The notes: generated by a model from the letters alone, not told the origin. Positions 1 to 8,699 are shown, counted from the stretch's first letter. The stretch is DNA of 56,043 nucleotides from an uncultured Acidobacteriia bacterium (GCA_903907865.1 CAIVPR010000177.1:1-56043), one strand, 5' to 3'. A program made the numbers and translations.

Positions 1-425
1 GGGAGCTTTTTGGCGATGACCAGTTGCTCGCGTTCGAGCATGATGGCGAGTCCGGCCCAGAGGTCGACCTTGGGGCCGTTGTAGACGGTGCCGACGAGGG
101 AGGCCTTGTCGCCGCCGGTGATGGATACGGGGGTGATGTGGCAGCCGAGGTTGGCCTGGCGGAGGAGGTCGACGACGGGGGCTCCGACACCGGTGGCGTC
201 GACGGTGATGTTGACGTTGTCGCGGAGTTCGGGGACGCTGACGATGGTGCGGATGCGCTCGACGATTGCGGGGTAGGAGGTGCCGAGGGGGACGCGCTCG
301 GCGTGGCGCAGGTGGAGCGCGAGGAAGATGGACTCGCCCCAGGGGCGGCGGGATTCGATCTTTTCGATGATGGCTATTGCGGTGTGGTCACGGCGTTGGC
401 CGAGGTCCAGGCCTAGGTAGAACAT
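1..425 (-). CDS. Terminase-like nuclease domain, 3' part (runs off window edge)
   Basis: This reverse-strand frame opens with ATG at 425 and stays open to the window edge, so it is partial. It begins MFYLGLDLGQRRDHTAIAII and later contains VDATGVGAPVVDLL. These are the two acidic signature blocks of the RNase H-fold nuclease domain of phage large terminases. A ribosome-binding site (GAAAGGAAA) lies about 10 bases before the ATG. The upstream neighbour on the same strand (619-1464) carries the matching ATPase half, so the two ORFs are the halves of one terminase separated by about 190 bp of repeat DNA. No portal or capsid gene is visible. It is either a degraded gene or an independently translated nuclease subunit. 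Confidence 0.75.
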   Translation of the reverse strand, partial: MFYLGLDLGQRRDHTAIAIIEKIESRRPWGESIFLALHLRHAERVPLGTSYPAIVERIRTIVSVPELRDNVNITVDATGVGAPVVDLLRQANLGCHITPVSITGGDKASLVGTVYNGPKVDLWAGLAIMLEREQLVIAKKL

Positions 426-618
426 GGGAGTTAGTTTCCTTTCAGTGAATGAGGTTTGTGGTGCTTGCGCTCCGGGAAGTTCGGTTATGGCCGCCTAAAA
501 GGCGGCTGCAGGCAAGAATGCCTGCCCCACACAGCAGCTAAGCTGCAAACAGATACGCGCGTTGAGGGCGCGTGGCGGTGTCGGCGACCCCGCCGCAGGT
601 TGGCAACCTGCCCCACAA
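426..618. repeat. Palindromic repeat insert between terminase halves
   Basis: The spacer between the terminase halves is built from short perfect palindromes: GCCGCCT/AGGCGGC (490-506), GCAGGCA/TGCCTGC (508-525) and GCAGGTT/AACCTGC (595-611). The last two run directly into CCCCACA. The section around 557-617 reappears at 13571-13615 in the same order and orientation. The stop codon of the upstream ATPase ORF lies inside this element. It therefore looks like a REP-like dispersed element inserted into the gene, not an ordinary intergenic region. Confidence 0.65.
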
Positions 619-1464
619 TTAGGTTGGGATTTTTAGGATGTCCAGGGAGTCTTGCATGGCTTTTTCGATGATGATTTGGCTCAAGATGGCGTCTTCGGAT
701 TCGTTGAACTCGCATAGGTACTCTCGGGCGAACTGGGTGGGGCTCATGTTGTCGCGCTCGTCTTCTAGGAAGTCGGGGGCGATGCGGGGGCATTGGGTGG
801 CCGGGGCGGTGAACTTGGTCCAGTTCTTGCCGCAGGTGCAAGCCTCGTAGAAGAAACCGCGCTTGCCGTTGGGCATCGAGAGGATCCAGAGGTCGCCCTT
901 CGTCGCCGCGAGCATGGGACGGAGGACGTTGTAGGCGGAATCGTCGACGAAGGCGGCCTCGTCGATGAACATGAGGTCGACGGAGAAGCCGCGGATACGG
1001 CCCTCCTTGCCGGGAACGCCGACGATTCGGGAGCCGTTTTCAAAGGCGATGGAAATGGCGTTGCTGCCGTCACCTGAAGGCTCCAGGCCCATGTTGAAAA
1101 GCATTTTGCGGCAGCGGAGGACGAATTCGCCTGACTGGCGCTCGGAGGGGCTGGCGACGAGGATGGTGGAACCGGGGCGGGTCCACGCGCGGTGAATCGC
1201 GACAGCGGCCCCGACGGTGGATTTGCCCCACTGGCGGGAGCAGTTGAGGATGACGCGGTGGGGGTTGGCGCGGAGCATCTTCTCTTGTATGGGGTCGGGG
1301 TGGAAGCCCAGGCGGGTGCGGGCGAAGGTGACGGCGTCTTCGATTTCGGTTGCAGGGGGAAGCACCTCGGATAGGCCTGGATCGGGCGTGAGATGCTGGG
1401 ATTCCGATTTTTGAACGTGCCAGTCCGTCACACCGCTACATTTACCAGACCGGGGAGGGCACAC
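619..1464 (-). CDS. Terminase-like ATPase domain (5' half of split large terminase)
   Basis: The 281-residue product has a Walker A block CSRQWGKST near residue 75 and a Walker B block LMFIDEAAF near residue 165. A coupling-type motif ILSMPNGKRGFF follows. This is the order seen in phage large terminase ATPase domains, and the ORF ends just where the nuclease domain should start. That nuclease domain is encoded by the next ORF (1-425). The GTG at 1464 has no clear ribosome-binding site, and a second GTG 11 codons later is equally possible. Solitary terminases beside the protein encoded at 1555-2406, without head or tail genes, are familiar from soil Acidobacteria. The biological role here is unknown. 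Confidence 0.8.
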   Translation of the reverse strand: MCPPRSGKCSGVTDWHVQKSESQHLTPDPGLSEVLPPATEIEDAVTFARTRLGFHPDPIQEKMLRANPHRVILNCSRQWGKSTVGAAVAIHRAWTRPGSTILVASPSERQSGEFVLRCRKMLFNMGLEPSGDGSNAISIAFENGSRIVGVPGKEGRIRGFSVDLMFIDEAAFVDDSAYNVLRPMLAATKGDLWILSMPNGKRGFFYEACTCGKNWTKFTAPATQCPRIAPDFLEDERDNMSPTQFAREYLCEFNESEDAILSQIIIEKAMQDSLDILKIPT

Positions 1465-1554
1465 TACCCCTGTCCGAGAGGCAAGTGCTTGAAAACAGGG
1501 CGAATAAAAAAGTCGCCTAGCGGTGATGGCGGGGTCGGAGGATGGTGTCAGCTG

Positions 1555-2406
1555 CTATTTGCGCCTCCGGTTCTTCTTGAATTTGTTGCGGCCGGGGTGG
1601 TTGGAATGGGGTTTCGGGGTCACGGATGGGGTTGGCGTGGGGGTCGGGGTGGGTTCGTTTGGTTGGGAATTGGGAACGCTTGCTTGCGCGCGCGGCTCGG
1701 ATGGCGTGGGGTCGGTGGCGGAGGTGGATTGGGCGGGGGAGTCGGGTTGGGTGGGGGCGACGGCCTGGTCGGCGGCGGATTGGTCGAAGGTGGGGATGGG
1801 TTGCTGGCCGCGGAGCTTGCGGTAGGCGAAGAGGTCCTTGACGGCGCGGCTGTAGGCGCGGGTGTGGTGGGCTTCGTAGCGGTGGAGGAGGTCGAGGGTG
1901 CGGGCGTCGGCGTCGGCACTCTTTGCAACGCTGGCGGCGGCGAGGCTGGCGGAGAGGCCGGTGAAGGCGAGGTGGTGCGAGTCGCGGGCGGGGGTGCCCG
2001 ATTGGGCGGCGAGCTTGGCCTGCTTGCGGACGAGGATGGAGATACCGGACGTTTGCATGGAAAGGGCGCGGGTGCGGCGCCACATGGAGGTGAGCATGGT
2101 TTCGACAAGGTTGGCCTCGTGCTCGTCGGCGGGCTGGAAGAGCTCGATGAGGCTTTCGGAGAGCATCATGAAGGAGGTTTGCTCCTCGCCGTCGATCACG
2201 GTGGAGGCTGCAAGGAGGCCGTGACGGCGGGAGTTGAGCGCGGCGATGCGCTTGCCCTCCTCGGTCTTGGGGCCTTTGGATTTGGCTCCGTTGGCGCGGG
2301 AGGCGGCGATCTGGGCGGCGCTCCTTTGCGTCTCGGGACGGGGCTTGGGGGTGGCGGGGGGACCGGCCGAGGAGGTGGTCTCTGGGGTATGGGTCAAGTT
2401 TTCCAT
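1555..2406 (-). CDS. Hypothetical protein with RANGAKSKGPKTEEGK motif, terminase partner
   Basis: The product has 283 residues. Near residues 38-65 it has the basic block SRANGAKSKGPKTEEGKRIA followed by NSRRHGLLAA. A helical middle follows (residues 70-195), then a low-complexity Pro/Thr/Ser/Gln tail ending in KKNRRRK. The motif is typical of short Acidobacteria and Planctomycetes proteins found next to terminase-like genes. The basic N-terminus suggests nucleic-acid binding, so a small-terminase-like role is possible but unproven. The gene reads toward the terminase ATPase ORF 90 bp downstream and is probably co-transcribed with it. Confidence 0.7.
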   Translation of the reverse strand: MENLTHTPETTSSAGPPATPKPRPETQRSAAQIAASRANGAKSKGPKTEEGKRIAALNSRRHGLLAASTVIDGEEQTSFMMLSESLIELFQPADEHEANLVETMLTSMWRRTRALSMQTSGISILVRKQAKLAAQSGTPARDSHHLAFTGLSASLAAASVAKSADADARTLDLLHRYEAHHTRAYSRAVKDLFAYRKLRGQQPIPTFDQSAADQAVAPTQPDSPAQSTSATDPTPSEPRAQASVPNSQPNEPTPTPTPTPSVTPKPHSNHPGRNKFKKNRRRK

Positions 2407-2571
2407 CGCGCGATGATCGTAGCGCGGCGGGGGGTGGAAAACGAACTATGGAGGACTGGAACTACGGTTGTAGAAGGGGCGGTTTGGGGTTTGGTTTGTT
2501 GGGGTTAGAGGGAAGCCGGATTTATTTTCGCGGGACGTGACAAGCATGGGGGACATCCGGGTTTCCCATCG

Positions 2572-2802
2572 CTAGTCGAGCAAGGCTTCGAACTGGTCGT
2601 TCGTTAGGTCTGCCTGACGGACAATACTCCGGACTATCGGTTTCGGGAGATCGAAGCCTTGGTGGTTCGGCACGGTAACCCGTCCGGCCTTCTTCGGATG
2701 TTTCAACTGGACGTGAGAACCGGTGGTTTCATGGACGTACCAGCCATCACGCGCTAGCGCACGCAGGACAACCCTGGGTTTCAGACTTCCGAAGCGAGAC
2801 AT
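2572..2802 (-). CDS. hicA: Type II toxin HicA
   Basis: This 76-residue protein has the HicA dsRNA-binding-like fold signature. ALARDGWYVHETTGSHVQ contains the catalytic-type GSH histidine, and HPKKAGRVTVPNH follows. HicA toxins are small mRNA interferases neutralised by HicB. The gene starts 6 bp after the stop of the hicB-like ORF (2809-3048), so the pair is translated from one message with the antitoxin first. A short C-terminal extension after the core (LTNDQFEALLD) is common in the family. Both partners look intact. Confidence 0.9.
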   Translation of the reverse strand: MSRFGSLKPRVVLRALARDGWYVHETTGSHVQLKHPKKAGRVTVPNHQGFDLPKPIVRSIVRQADLTNDQFEALLD

Positions 2803-2808
2803 GGGCGG

Positions 2809-3048
2809 TCAGACGGCTATCAGCATTTCTTCTTGAAGCGGAGGGGCAGGCAGGAACGGATCCTCCGGGATTTCCTCACCGTCTTTGATCAAGCCGAGAA
2901 CGTGGCAAGTGATGGCATCGCGCGCCATTTCGCGGGCCTCGACCAAGGTACGACCGTAAGTGATGAGGCCGGGGAGAGCGGGAACCATGACTTGGTATCC
3001 GCCTTCGCCCAGTTCTTCAAATAGTACGTTGTAGCCGACGTTCGCCAT
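2809..3048 (-). CDS. hicB: Type II antitoxin HicB
   Basis: This 79-residue protein has the partial RNase H fold typical of HicB: YNVLFEELGEGGYQVMVPAL, PGLITYGRTLVEAREMARDA, and a C-terminal acidic and proline-rich tail. It has no added ribbon-helix-helix or HTH domain, so DNA binding would have to come from elsewhere or be absent. It precedes hicA by 6 bp and is its expected partner. The start ATG at 3048 has the weak upstream sequence AGGAGACC. Confidence 0.88.
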   Translation of the reverse strand: MANVGYNVLFEELGEGGYQVMVPALPGLITYGRTLVEAREMARDAITCHVLGLIKDGEEIPEDPFLPAPPLQEEMLIAV

Positions 3049-3170
3049 GCATGGTCTCCTGCGTATCGCTGCCCCTACTATTTTCCACCATTCGGGTGCT
3101 CAGTGGCGGAAGCCGGTTCGATGGGCTGATGGCGGGTGGCACATGGTCGAGTCAGAGGAATTGTCACGTT

Positions 3171-3226
3171 GGACTTGGACGTTTGCGGCAAGACCTGGCA
3201 ACCTGGATGTTTGGGACACGCCAACT
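3171..3226. repeat. Dispersed 56-bp sequence, copy 1 (second copy at 55979)
   Basis: These 56 bases match 55979-56034 at 46 of 56 positions in the same orientation, including an unbroken stretch reading ACCTGGCAACCTGGATGTTT. The two copies sit at opposite ends of the window in unrelated contexts. One is next to a higA remnant; the other is upstream of the HAF-repeat gene. This points to a dispersed repeat family rather than a shared gene. Confidence 0.55.
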
Positions 3227-3254
3227 ATGCCGGAGATCCTGGGCTGGCGGAATG

Positions 3255-3430
3255 CGCTTTTCGGCGGTGATGTGCCTGAAGGCGTCGCGGCTGTTCGGGA
3301 GCACGCCGGAGTTCTGGATGCGGGTGCAGGCGGACTACGACTTGAAGGTGGCGGCGCGAAACCGGGAGGTGATGGAGCTGGTGGAGCGGATTGTCCCGAT
3401 GCGCGTTTGCAGGAAGTGGGTGTTTAGGGG
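3255..3430 (+). pseudogene. Remnant of HigA-type antitoxin
   Basis: The forward frame here reads SRLFGSTPEFWMRVQADYDL and then a Val-Glu-Arg-Ile tail. This is the characteristic C-terminal block of HigA/VapI antitoxins, where FGxSPEFW-x-LQxxYDL is nearly invariant. No HTH-encoding sequence or plausible start precedes it, and no HigB-like ORF is adjacent. It is therefore a 3' fragment of a lost HigBA module. It lies between hicBA and the DUF4062 gene, which reads in from the other strand. Confidence 0.6.
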
Positions 3431-3454
3431 GACGGCACACGAACCAGTTCCCAG

Positions 3455-5263
3455 CTAAGCAGTCTTGTCGAAATTCGCGATCCGCTCGCGAATCAGTTCC
3501 AAGGCCTGCCAATAGAGACCGCGTCTTCGCAAGAACGCGGGGCAATCTGTGGCAGCCTCGTCGAAAGAGGTATTCAGGATGTGGTAGGCGCAGGTAAGGT
3601 CCACCTTCGAAGGTTCCGATCCCATCAGCCTTGGCCAGATTCGCTCCAGCAATTCGTTCCACAGGCCGAGGGAGGCCAGCAGATCCTCCGCCTCCGGGGA
3701 GGACTCCAACGCTGCCATCTCGTGTGGTTCCAATCGTGAGAGGCGGACTGTGAAGACTGGCAGGTATTCCCCGATCTCATCGCATTCCAAGACGCACTCG
3801 ACCCATTCGCCATCGGGGGGCAAGTAGGATATGGTTCCCTGCAAGCCAGCCTCCGCCACGACGACGCCGCTGACAAGTAGGCGGGGCCAGCCATCGAGTC
3901 CGGAATGAAACTGGACCGGCCCGCTTGCTCTTGATCGGGGTAGAGGGAGTAACTGCTCGACTGCGGGCAATTCGTTGGTTCCAAAGTGCGGGCGAGCTTG
4001 CAAGGACCGCGCAGACGATTTGCTCCGTTTCCGGATCATGGCCAAAACCGTTTTCGGAACCCACGCCAAGCGGCAGTCGAGTGCGACCACGGGCTGAGTA
4101 ACCGTGAATTTCATCAGTTGCCCTGTGAGGACAGACCGATGTTCTTGCCATAGCACCTCGGTTTCCAACGCGACCGCTTCGGCGAGTGGCCCGCTCCAAT
4201 CCCAAGCGGGGACCGATAGGTGGTGCCTAACTATGCCATGTTCGCATTCGATCTTCTCGGTACAAAGAGCAATCCAATCGTCGACCGAGGTGATGTGAGC
4301 GGGTGTGCCGAGGGCGAGGTGATTTCTTGTTCGGGCCAAGCTTGTTCCTACTGAGGCCAGACTAGCGATAAGGTCTGGCCGCGTCGGACCCAAGGGAGGC
4401 ACAAGTACAGGAGGGTCGGCAAAACGGGCAAGTGTCTGGAGCAAGACTGGACCACAAGCCGATTCTTCGCAAGCGATGCGGGTGAAGGTGTCCCAATCAG
4501 CCCGCTCCAACCCTAGCGCCAGGAGCGTCGCCGCAAGGCACTGACGCTCCTGAAGCGTTAGCTGCGCCTGTCTTCCAAAGAGAGAATGGAGCTGGCGCAG
4601 AATCTCGGGGACTCGTTTCGAGGATGTGTCCGAAACGGCGGGACTGTAGCTCGCCCGGATCCGTTCGTGCTCGGCAGCGACCTTGCTCCACCACGGGGAC
4701 AGAACGACATCGGGCACGAAAGGGCCAACCGGGTCAAGCAACTCCAATAGTACGGCCAACAGGTGCGCCCGGAACCTTGCTACCAGGTCGCGTTCGTCCG
4801 AACAGGATGTGTATAGACCGGGATACTTCTCCTTGAACTCCAGAACCCCTTTCATTTGGGGATCCGGGTCTCCGGTGAACGTTGACTGGTTCAGGAAATA
4901 GAAAAGAATCCGAGGTCTGCCGGTGGCTTCGAAGGAGGCCAACGCCTCTCGGAATTCATGGACTGTGCCGGAAGGGGCGTCCGGCAGGGGAGTTCCGATA
5001 CGACGGGACATTATTCCGACGTATAGATCGTAGTCAAGACTCCCGTCCGCCTTGCGAGGCATCTCCCGGTCGATTACGATCTGAACAGTTTCGCTTGGAT
5101 GCGGGACCGATGGGGTCACATGGAAGTCAAAGGCCCATGCCGTCAAGGAGATCCCATGCCTTTCAAAGCTGGGCCGTACTTCGTTTACGACTCCAATCAG
5201 CGCACTCCGGGCGATTGTGACATCGCCCGGAGATGAGAACAGTACGTTGACGTCTTTGGACAT
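3455..5263 (-). CDS. DUF4062/SSPGDV-type N-terminal domain protein, large unknown C-terminus
   Basis: The protein has 602 residues. The N-terminal ~180 residues start MSKDVNVLFSSPGDVTIARS and continue with a predicted TIR-like Rossmann pattern (DLYVGIMSRRIGTPLP, then FREALASF and ILFYFLNQ). That matches the DUF4062 type of domain found at the head of many STAND and TPR signalling proteins. The remaining ~420 residues show no motif I recognise: no Walker loop, no transmembrane segment and no obvious repeats. It follows the secreted 840-residue protein with an 18-bp gap on the same strand, so the two are probably one operon. A sensing or defence role is inference. Confidence 0.65.
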   Translation of the reverse strand: MSKDVNVLFSSPGDVTIARSALIGVVNEVRPSFERHGISLTAWAFDFHVTPSVPHPSETVQIVIDREMPRKADGSLDYDLYVGIMSRRIGTPLPDAPSGTVHEFREALASFEATGRPRILFYFLNQSTFTGDPDPQMKGVLEFKEKYPGLYTSCSDERDLVARFRAHLLAVLLELLDPVGPFVPDVVLSPWWSKVAAEHERIRASYSPAVSDTSSKRVPEILRQLHSLFGRQAQLTLQERQCLAATLLALGLERADWDTFTRIACEESACGPVLLQTLARFADPPVLVPPLGPTRPDLIASLASVGTSLARTRNHLALGTPAHITSVDDWIALCTEKIECEHGIVRHHLSVPAWDWSGPLAEAVALETEVLWQEHRSVLTGQLMKFTVTQPVVALDCRLAWVPKTVLAMIRKRSKSSARSLQARPHFGTNELPAVEQLLPLPRSRASGPVQFHSGLDGWPRLLVSGVVVAEAGLQGTISYLPPDGEWVECVLECDEIGEYLPVFTVRLSRLEPHEMAALESSPEAEDLLASLGLWNELLERIWPRLMGSEPSKVDLTCAYHILNTSFDEAATDCPAFLRRRGLYWQALELIRERIANFDKTA

Positions 5264-5281
5264 TTTCGTTGGCCAAGTCGC

Positions 5282-7804
5282 TTAGTCGCCAAGAACCCGT
5301 TGAATGCCGACAGCGTCGAGCTTGGCCCGGCTGACGGAATCGAGGAGAAGCTTCAGGTCTGCGTCGTCAGCCTCCGTTTGATGCCAAAGCTCCAGCGTGC
5401 GGTTGATGTAGTTGTCGAGGCCTCGGACCGGATTCTGCTGGGTGTCCACTTTCTGCATGTAGTTCGCCAGCTTTTCGGCGGAACCGGGAGTGATGGTCTG
5501 GCTCGGGGACCACACCATCAGCGCTCCCGCATCGAGCAGCATGTCGGAAATGGCTTGGGACTCGATTGGGTCGAAGCATGTGGCCAAGGCGACTTGCTTG
5601 TTCTTGAATTTCTGTTCCGACGCGGCGACTTTCAAGGCGGCACGGAACTCAGGTGAGTTGTGGCCGACCACAAGCAGAACGCGGGCGTGGTCCCCCGGTT
5701 CGGGCGTGAACCACATGTGGTCAAACGAATCGTTCCCGCCACCGCCGCTACCATCGCCGGGGAATCGGAAAGTTGCGACATTGCCGATCTTCAAGGGGTC
5801 CTGTTTTTCGATCGCCTCAATGTGACGGGCGGCCACGGTCATGTTCTTCGTGAAGAGCCAACTGGGTTTGGCACCCTCAGACTTCGAAAGGCGGGAGGTC
5901 CATGGCGTCCGGCTTTGCGAATCGGCCAGCCAGAGCTTCAGGAAGGCGTCTTCCTTTCCTTCCACGGCAACGACCACACGGTTGGGGGTTACTTGGTTCC
6001 CAGTCGGCACAGAGTTCCTAGCGGTTGCCACATCGACGGTTCCCGTTGGCAGGTCCATTTTCACAGTTGTCCTACCCTGACTATCTTTGGAAAAATACGC
6101 GCTGCCATACGTCGTCGCATTGGTGCTCAGCGCCTTCGCCGCAGTCTGGGCGAGATCACGGTCAACGAGTTGGTAGGTTTTGCCGGACGCATCGGGCATC
6201 TTGCCGGCGTTGACAACCTGCGAGCCCCAGTTCGCCTTCTGTTCTTCGGGGCTAACCAGCACGAGGGCTTTTCGTCCACCGGTTCCACCAAGTTCGCCCG
6301 GAAGGCCCTTGCTGGCGAGCAGGCTTCCGACCAGTTTCGGAAGCTGCACTTGGTAGGTCTGATCCTGCAGCCGGGTCACTTCCTTGTTTGTCCTGAAGAT
6401 CTCAGGGAAGGGGTTTCGGCGGCGTGCCCAGGCGCGGTTCTCCCAAGGCTCCGTGGGTTCCTCGCTCGACGCGATTTTCCCGGCGACGACCGGCACCTTC
6501 TCTTGGGCAAGCCGCTTGGTCATGCCCTCCAAATGGGCGTACCCGATGATCAGCACCACATTCTTGACTGTGGGGTTGGCCTTGAGGTAGGCCATGGTGT
6601 TCGCCACCATGAATTTGTCGCGCTCGGTCAGGTAGGGCTTTTCGGGATCGTTGGCACTCGCGGCAGCCTTTTCCCGCTCCACGCGAAGGAAGCTCTGCAA
6701 CTCGGGAACGGGATGCCCGACGGTGTTCCTGGCGGCGTTGGCGGCGAGGAAGAAGTGGTTTTCGAGGTTGCTTTCAAGTTTGCCCAGGGTGTTGCTCAGC
6801 TTGGTGAGGCGATCCTCGCTGGACTGGATGCTCTTTTGGAGTTCGCCCAATTGCTTGGTGTCGGCCAACAAGGCCTCAACGTCCTTGTAGCCAACCTTCT
6901 TGGCCGCCGCATCCAAAGCTTCGGTGGCCTTCTCCACTTTGGCCTTCGCGGCGGTAAATTCAGCGACAACGGCTGCGCTCGGCGTCCCGGCAGCCTTGAC
7001 CTTGTCCGCTGCGGCCCTATAGGGCACCATTTCACGGAAGACCGCATTGTAGGCCGGAAGAACTGGCTCCAGCTTGGCGAAGACGCGGGTGTACTTGTCC
7101 AAGATCCCGGCGTAGTCCGCTTCAGCGTCTGCCAGGTTCTTGCCTTCGGTTCGGGCGAATTCATTCAGGCCCGAGATGGCGGCCTGATAGCGGCTCAACA
7201 CCCCATCTACGTCGGCGGTCCGCGCGGCAGTCGGAGACGCACCGGCGATGGCGGCCTTGGCGATGCCGACAGCCCTCGTGTGGAGCGCGGCTTGGTCATC
7301 CAAGGACGCTTTGGCGGAGCGCCGGGCGGCATCGACCACGTAACGTCCTCGGGCTTCCAAATCCTCCACACCCCAAACCCGCACGCCTGGACGGGTAAGG
7401 GAAACATACTCGTAGCCAGCGAGTTGGCCCAGCTCCAGTTGCCCGCGGAGGAAATTGCGAATGCCTTGCGCGTCGTACTTGGCCAGCGAGTTGCGGAGCG
7501 TGGACGGGTCAACCAACCCGTTGGAGCCTTCCACGAGGATGGCGTCCACCGAGTGGCTGGCATAGAGACCGTCGAGAAGGTCGGCGAGCTGTGTCTGCGT
7601 TTTCACACTCGCATGGTTTTCTCCGATGAGGAGGATGGAGGGTTGACCGGGCACCCCTGCGTCGGCCCCGGCGACGGTGAAAAGGTCAGGCCGACCTTTG
7701 GCGAGTTTCCAGAGGTCCTGGGAGGTTTGGGCGGTTGCAGTTGCCGCGAACAGCACTGCTGCGAGTGCGATTCGAAGGCTTGGGAAATGGCTCTCGATTT
7801 TCAT
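5282..7804 (-). CDS. Secreted GxxH-motif (TraB/ChaN/EreA-like) protein with caspase-like C-terminus
   Basis: The 840-residue product starts with a signal peptide ending ATATAQ (residue 26). A first GxxH motif, LLIGENHAS (G61-H64), is followed by ILVEGSNG and VWGVEDLEAR. A long Ala/Lys/Glu-rich, coiled-coil-like insertion spans about 165-360. A second GxxH motif, LIIGYAHLEG (G421-H424), closes the domain. This paired layout is typical of the TraB/Tiki, ChaN and EreA clan. The last ~130 residues read VLLVVGHNSPEF (His715) and VALATCFDP (Cys743), then LLDAGALMVWSPSQT. This resembles the His/Cys arrangement of caspase-like CHAT domains, though it is divergent. The 3' neighbour is the DUF4062 protein 18 bp downstream. 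Function unknown; a periplasmic peptidase or esterase is likely. Confidence 0.65.
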   Translation of the reverse strand: MKIESHFPSLRIALAAVLFAATATAQTSQDLWKLAKGRPDLFTVAGADAGVPGQPSILLIGENHASVKTQTQLADLLDGLYASHSVDAILVEGSNGLVDPSTLRNSLAKYDAQGIRNFLRGQLELGQLAGYEYVSLTRPGVRVWGVEDLEARGRYVVDAARRSAKASLDDQAALHTRAVGIAKAAIAGASPTAARTADVDGVLSRYQAAISGLNEFARTEGKNLADAEADYAGILDKYTRVFAKLEPVLPAYNAVFREMVPYRAAADKVKAAGTPSAAVVAEFTAAKAKVEKATEALDAAAKKVGYKDVEALLADTKQLGELQKSIQSSEDRLTKLSNTLGKLESNLENHFFLAANAARNTVGHPVPELQSFLRVEREKAAASANDPEKPYLTERDKFMVANTMAYLKANPTVKNVVLIIGYAHLEGMTKRLAQEKVPVVAGKIASSEEPTEPWENRAWARRRNPFPEIFRTNKEVTRLQDQTYQVQLPKLVGSLLASKGLPGELGGTGGRKALVLVSPEEQKANWGSQVVNAGKMPDASGKTYQLVDRDLAQTAAKALSTNATTYGSAYFSKDSQGRTTVKMDLPTGTVDVATARNSVPTGNQVTPNRVVVAVEGKEDAFLKLWLADSQSRTPWTSRLSKSEGAKPSWLFTKNMTVAARHIEAIEKQDPLKIGNVATFRFPGDGSGGGGNDSFDHMWFTPEPGDHARVLLVVGHNSPEFRAALKVAASEQKFKNKQVALATCFDPIESQAISDMLLDAGALMVWSPSQTITPGSAEKLANYMQKVDTQQNPVRGLDNYINRTLELWHQTEADDADLKLLLDSVSRAKLDAVGIQRVLGD

Positions 7805-7929
7805 GAGGTGTGCTCCCTTGTGTGGGCGGCGACGAGGCGATGTCGGTCCACCCGTGATCGGACAAAGATCCTTCTATATGTATAGGCGATAGCAAGAAGA
7901 AAAAGGGGACAAAAATCTTGGAGGTTTCT

Positions 7930-8580
7930 CTACGGGGGTTGGCAATCGCGATTGGGGAGCGGGGGCGAGCAGCCGAGTCGTTTGGTGCCGGGATCGGGGG
8001 GATGGCGGCCCATAGTCGCGAGGAGGATTTCGGCGGCTACGACGAAGAGGATTTCGGGTTCGTCTACGAGCGCGCGGGCGGCGGCGGGGTCCTAGTGGAC
8101 GAGCGCGATGATTTGGGTTGGATCGATTTCGGGGGCACCTCCGGCGTGGCGGTAGCCGAGGTAGGCTTCCATCGCTCGGGTTCGGGCTTCGAGGGCGGCG
8201 GGTTGGTTGCCGACGGCGCGTTCGAGGTTGGAGAGGATGGCGAGGGTGTTCCAAGGTGCGGCGACGTGGCCGAAGGGTTTGTCGCATTCGATGGCGCGGT
8301 CAATTTCGCGGCGGGCTTCGTCGAAACGACCGAGCTTGACGAACTTGTCGGCGATGTTGCTGCGAAGGAGCCCCTCGTTGCGTAGATCTCCGAGTTGGAA
8401 GGTGATTTCAGCACCTTGAAGGTAGAGGCGAACCTCTTCCTCGGTGCGACCGATGCGGGAGTACAGGTTTCCGAGTTCGTTTAACGTCGATGCCTGACCG
8501 GCGCTGTCATTGATCTGAACCGTAATGGCCAAAGATCGCTGATAGGCGCTCTCTGCAGAGTCTGGCCGACGGGGACGGGG
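7930..8580 (-). pseudogene. TPR protein remnant with in-frame amber codon
   Basis: Reverse-strand translation gives tetratricopeptide repeats (ASTLNELGNLYSRIGR, then LGRFDEARREIDRAI and ALEARTRAM) up to a TAG at 8092-8094. The same frame then continues sensibly as DPAAARALVDEPEILFVVAA. Upstream of about 8580 the TPR similarity stops abruptly and any start codon gives only a low-complexity Arg/Pro leader. The gene is truncated at its 5' end and carries a nonsense codon near its 3' end. It is probably the relic of a larger TPR-containing signalling protein. Confidence 0.6.
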
Positions 8581-8699
8581 ACGCAGGATTGCAACGTTCC
8601 ATGACGGGTGTGGATGCCGGGCAGGTGGCGACATCCGTGACTTCTCATCGCGCGGCGGATTACCGTGCAGCGCAGTCCGTTAGAGCGGTGCGGCCCGTT

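Noticed and set aside
1-2406. A prophage at the left edge
   Set aside because: Only the terminase-like gene and its partner are present. No capsid, portal, tail, integrase or attachment repeat was seen, though the region left of the window is unknown.
5660-7885. A 741-codon forward frame opposite the secreted GxxH protein
   Set aside because: It is an antisense shadow of a high-GC gene. The reverse frame has a signal peptide, family motifs and a normal start, while the forward frame has none.
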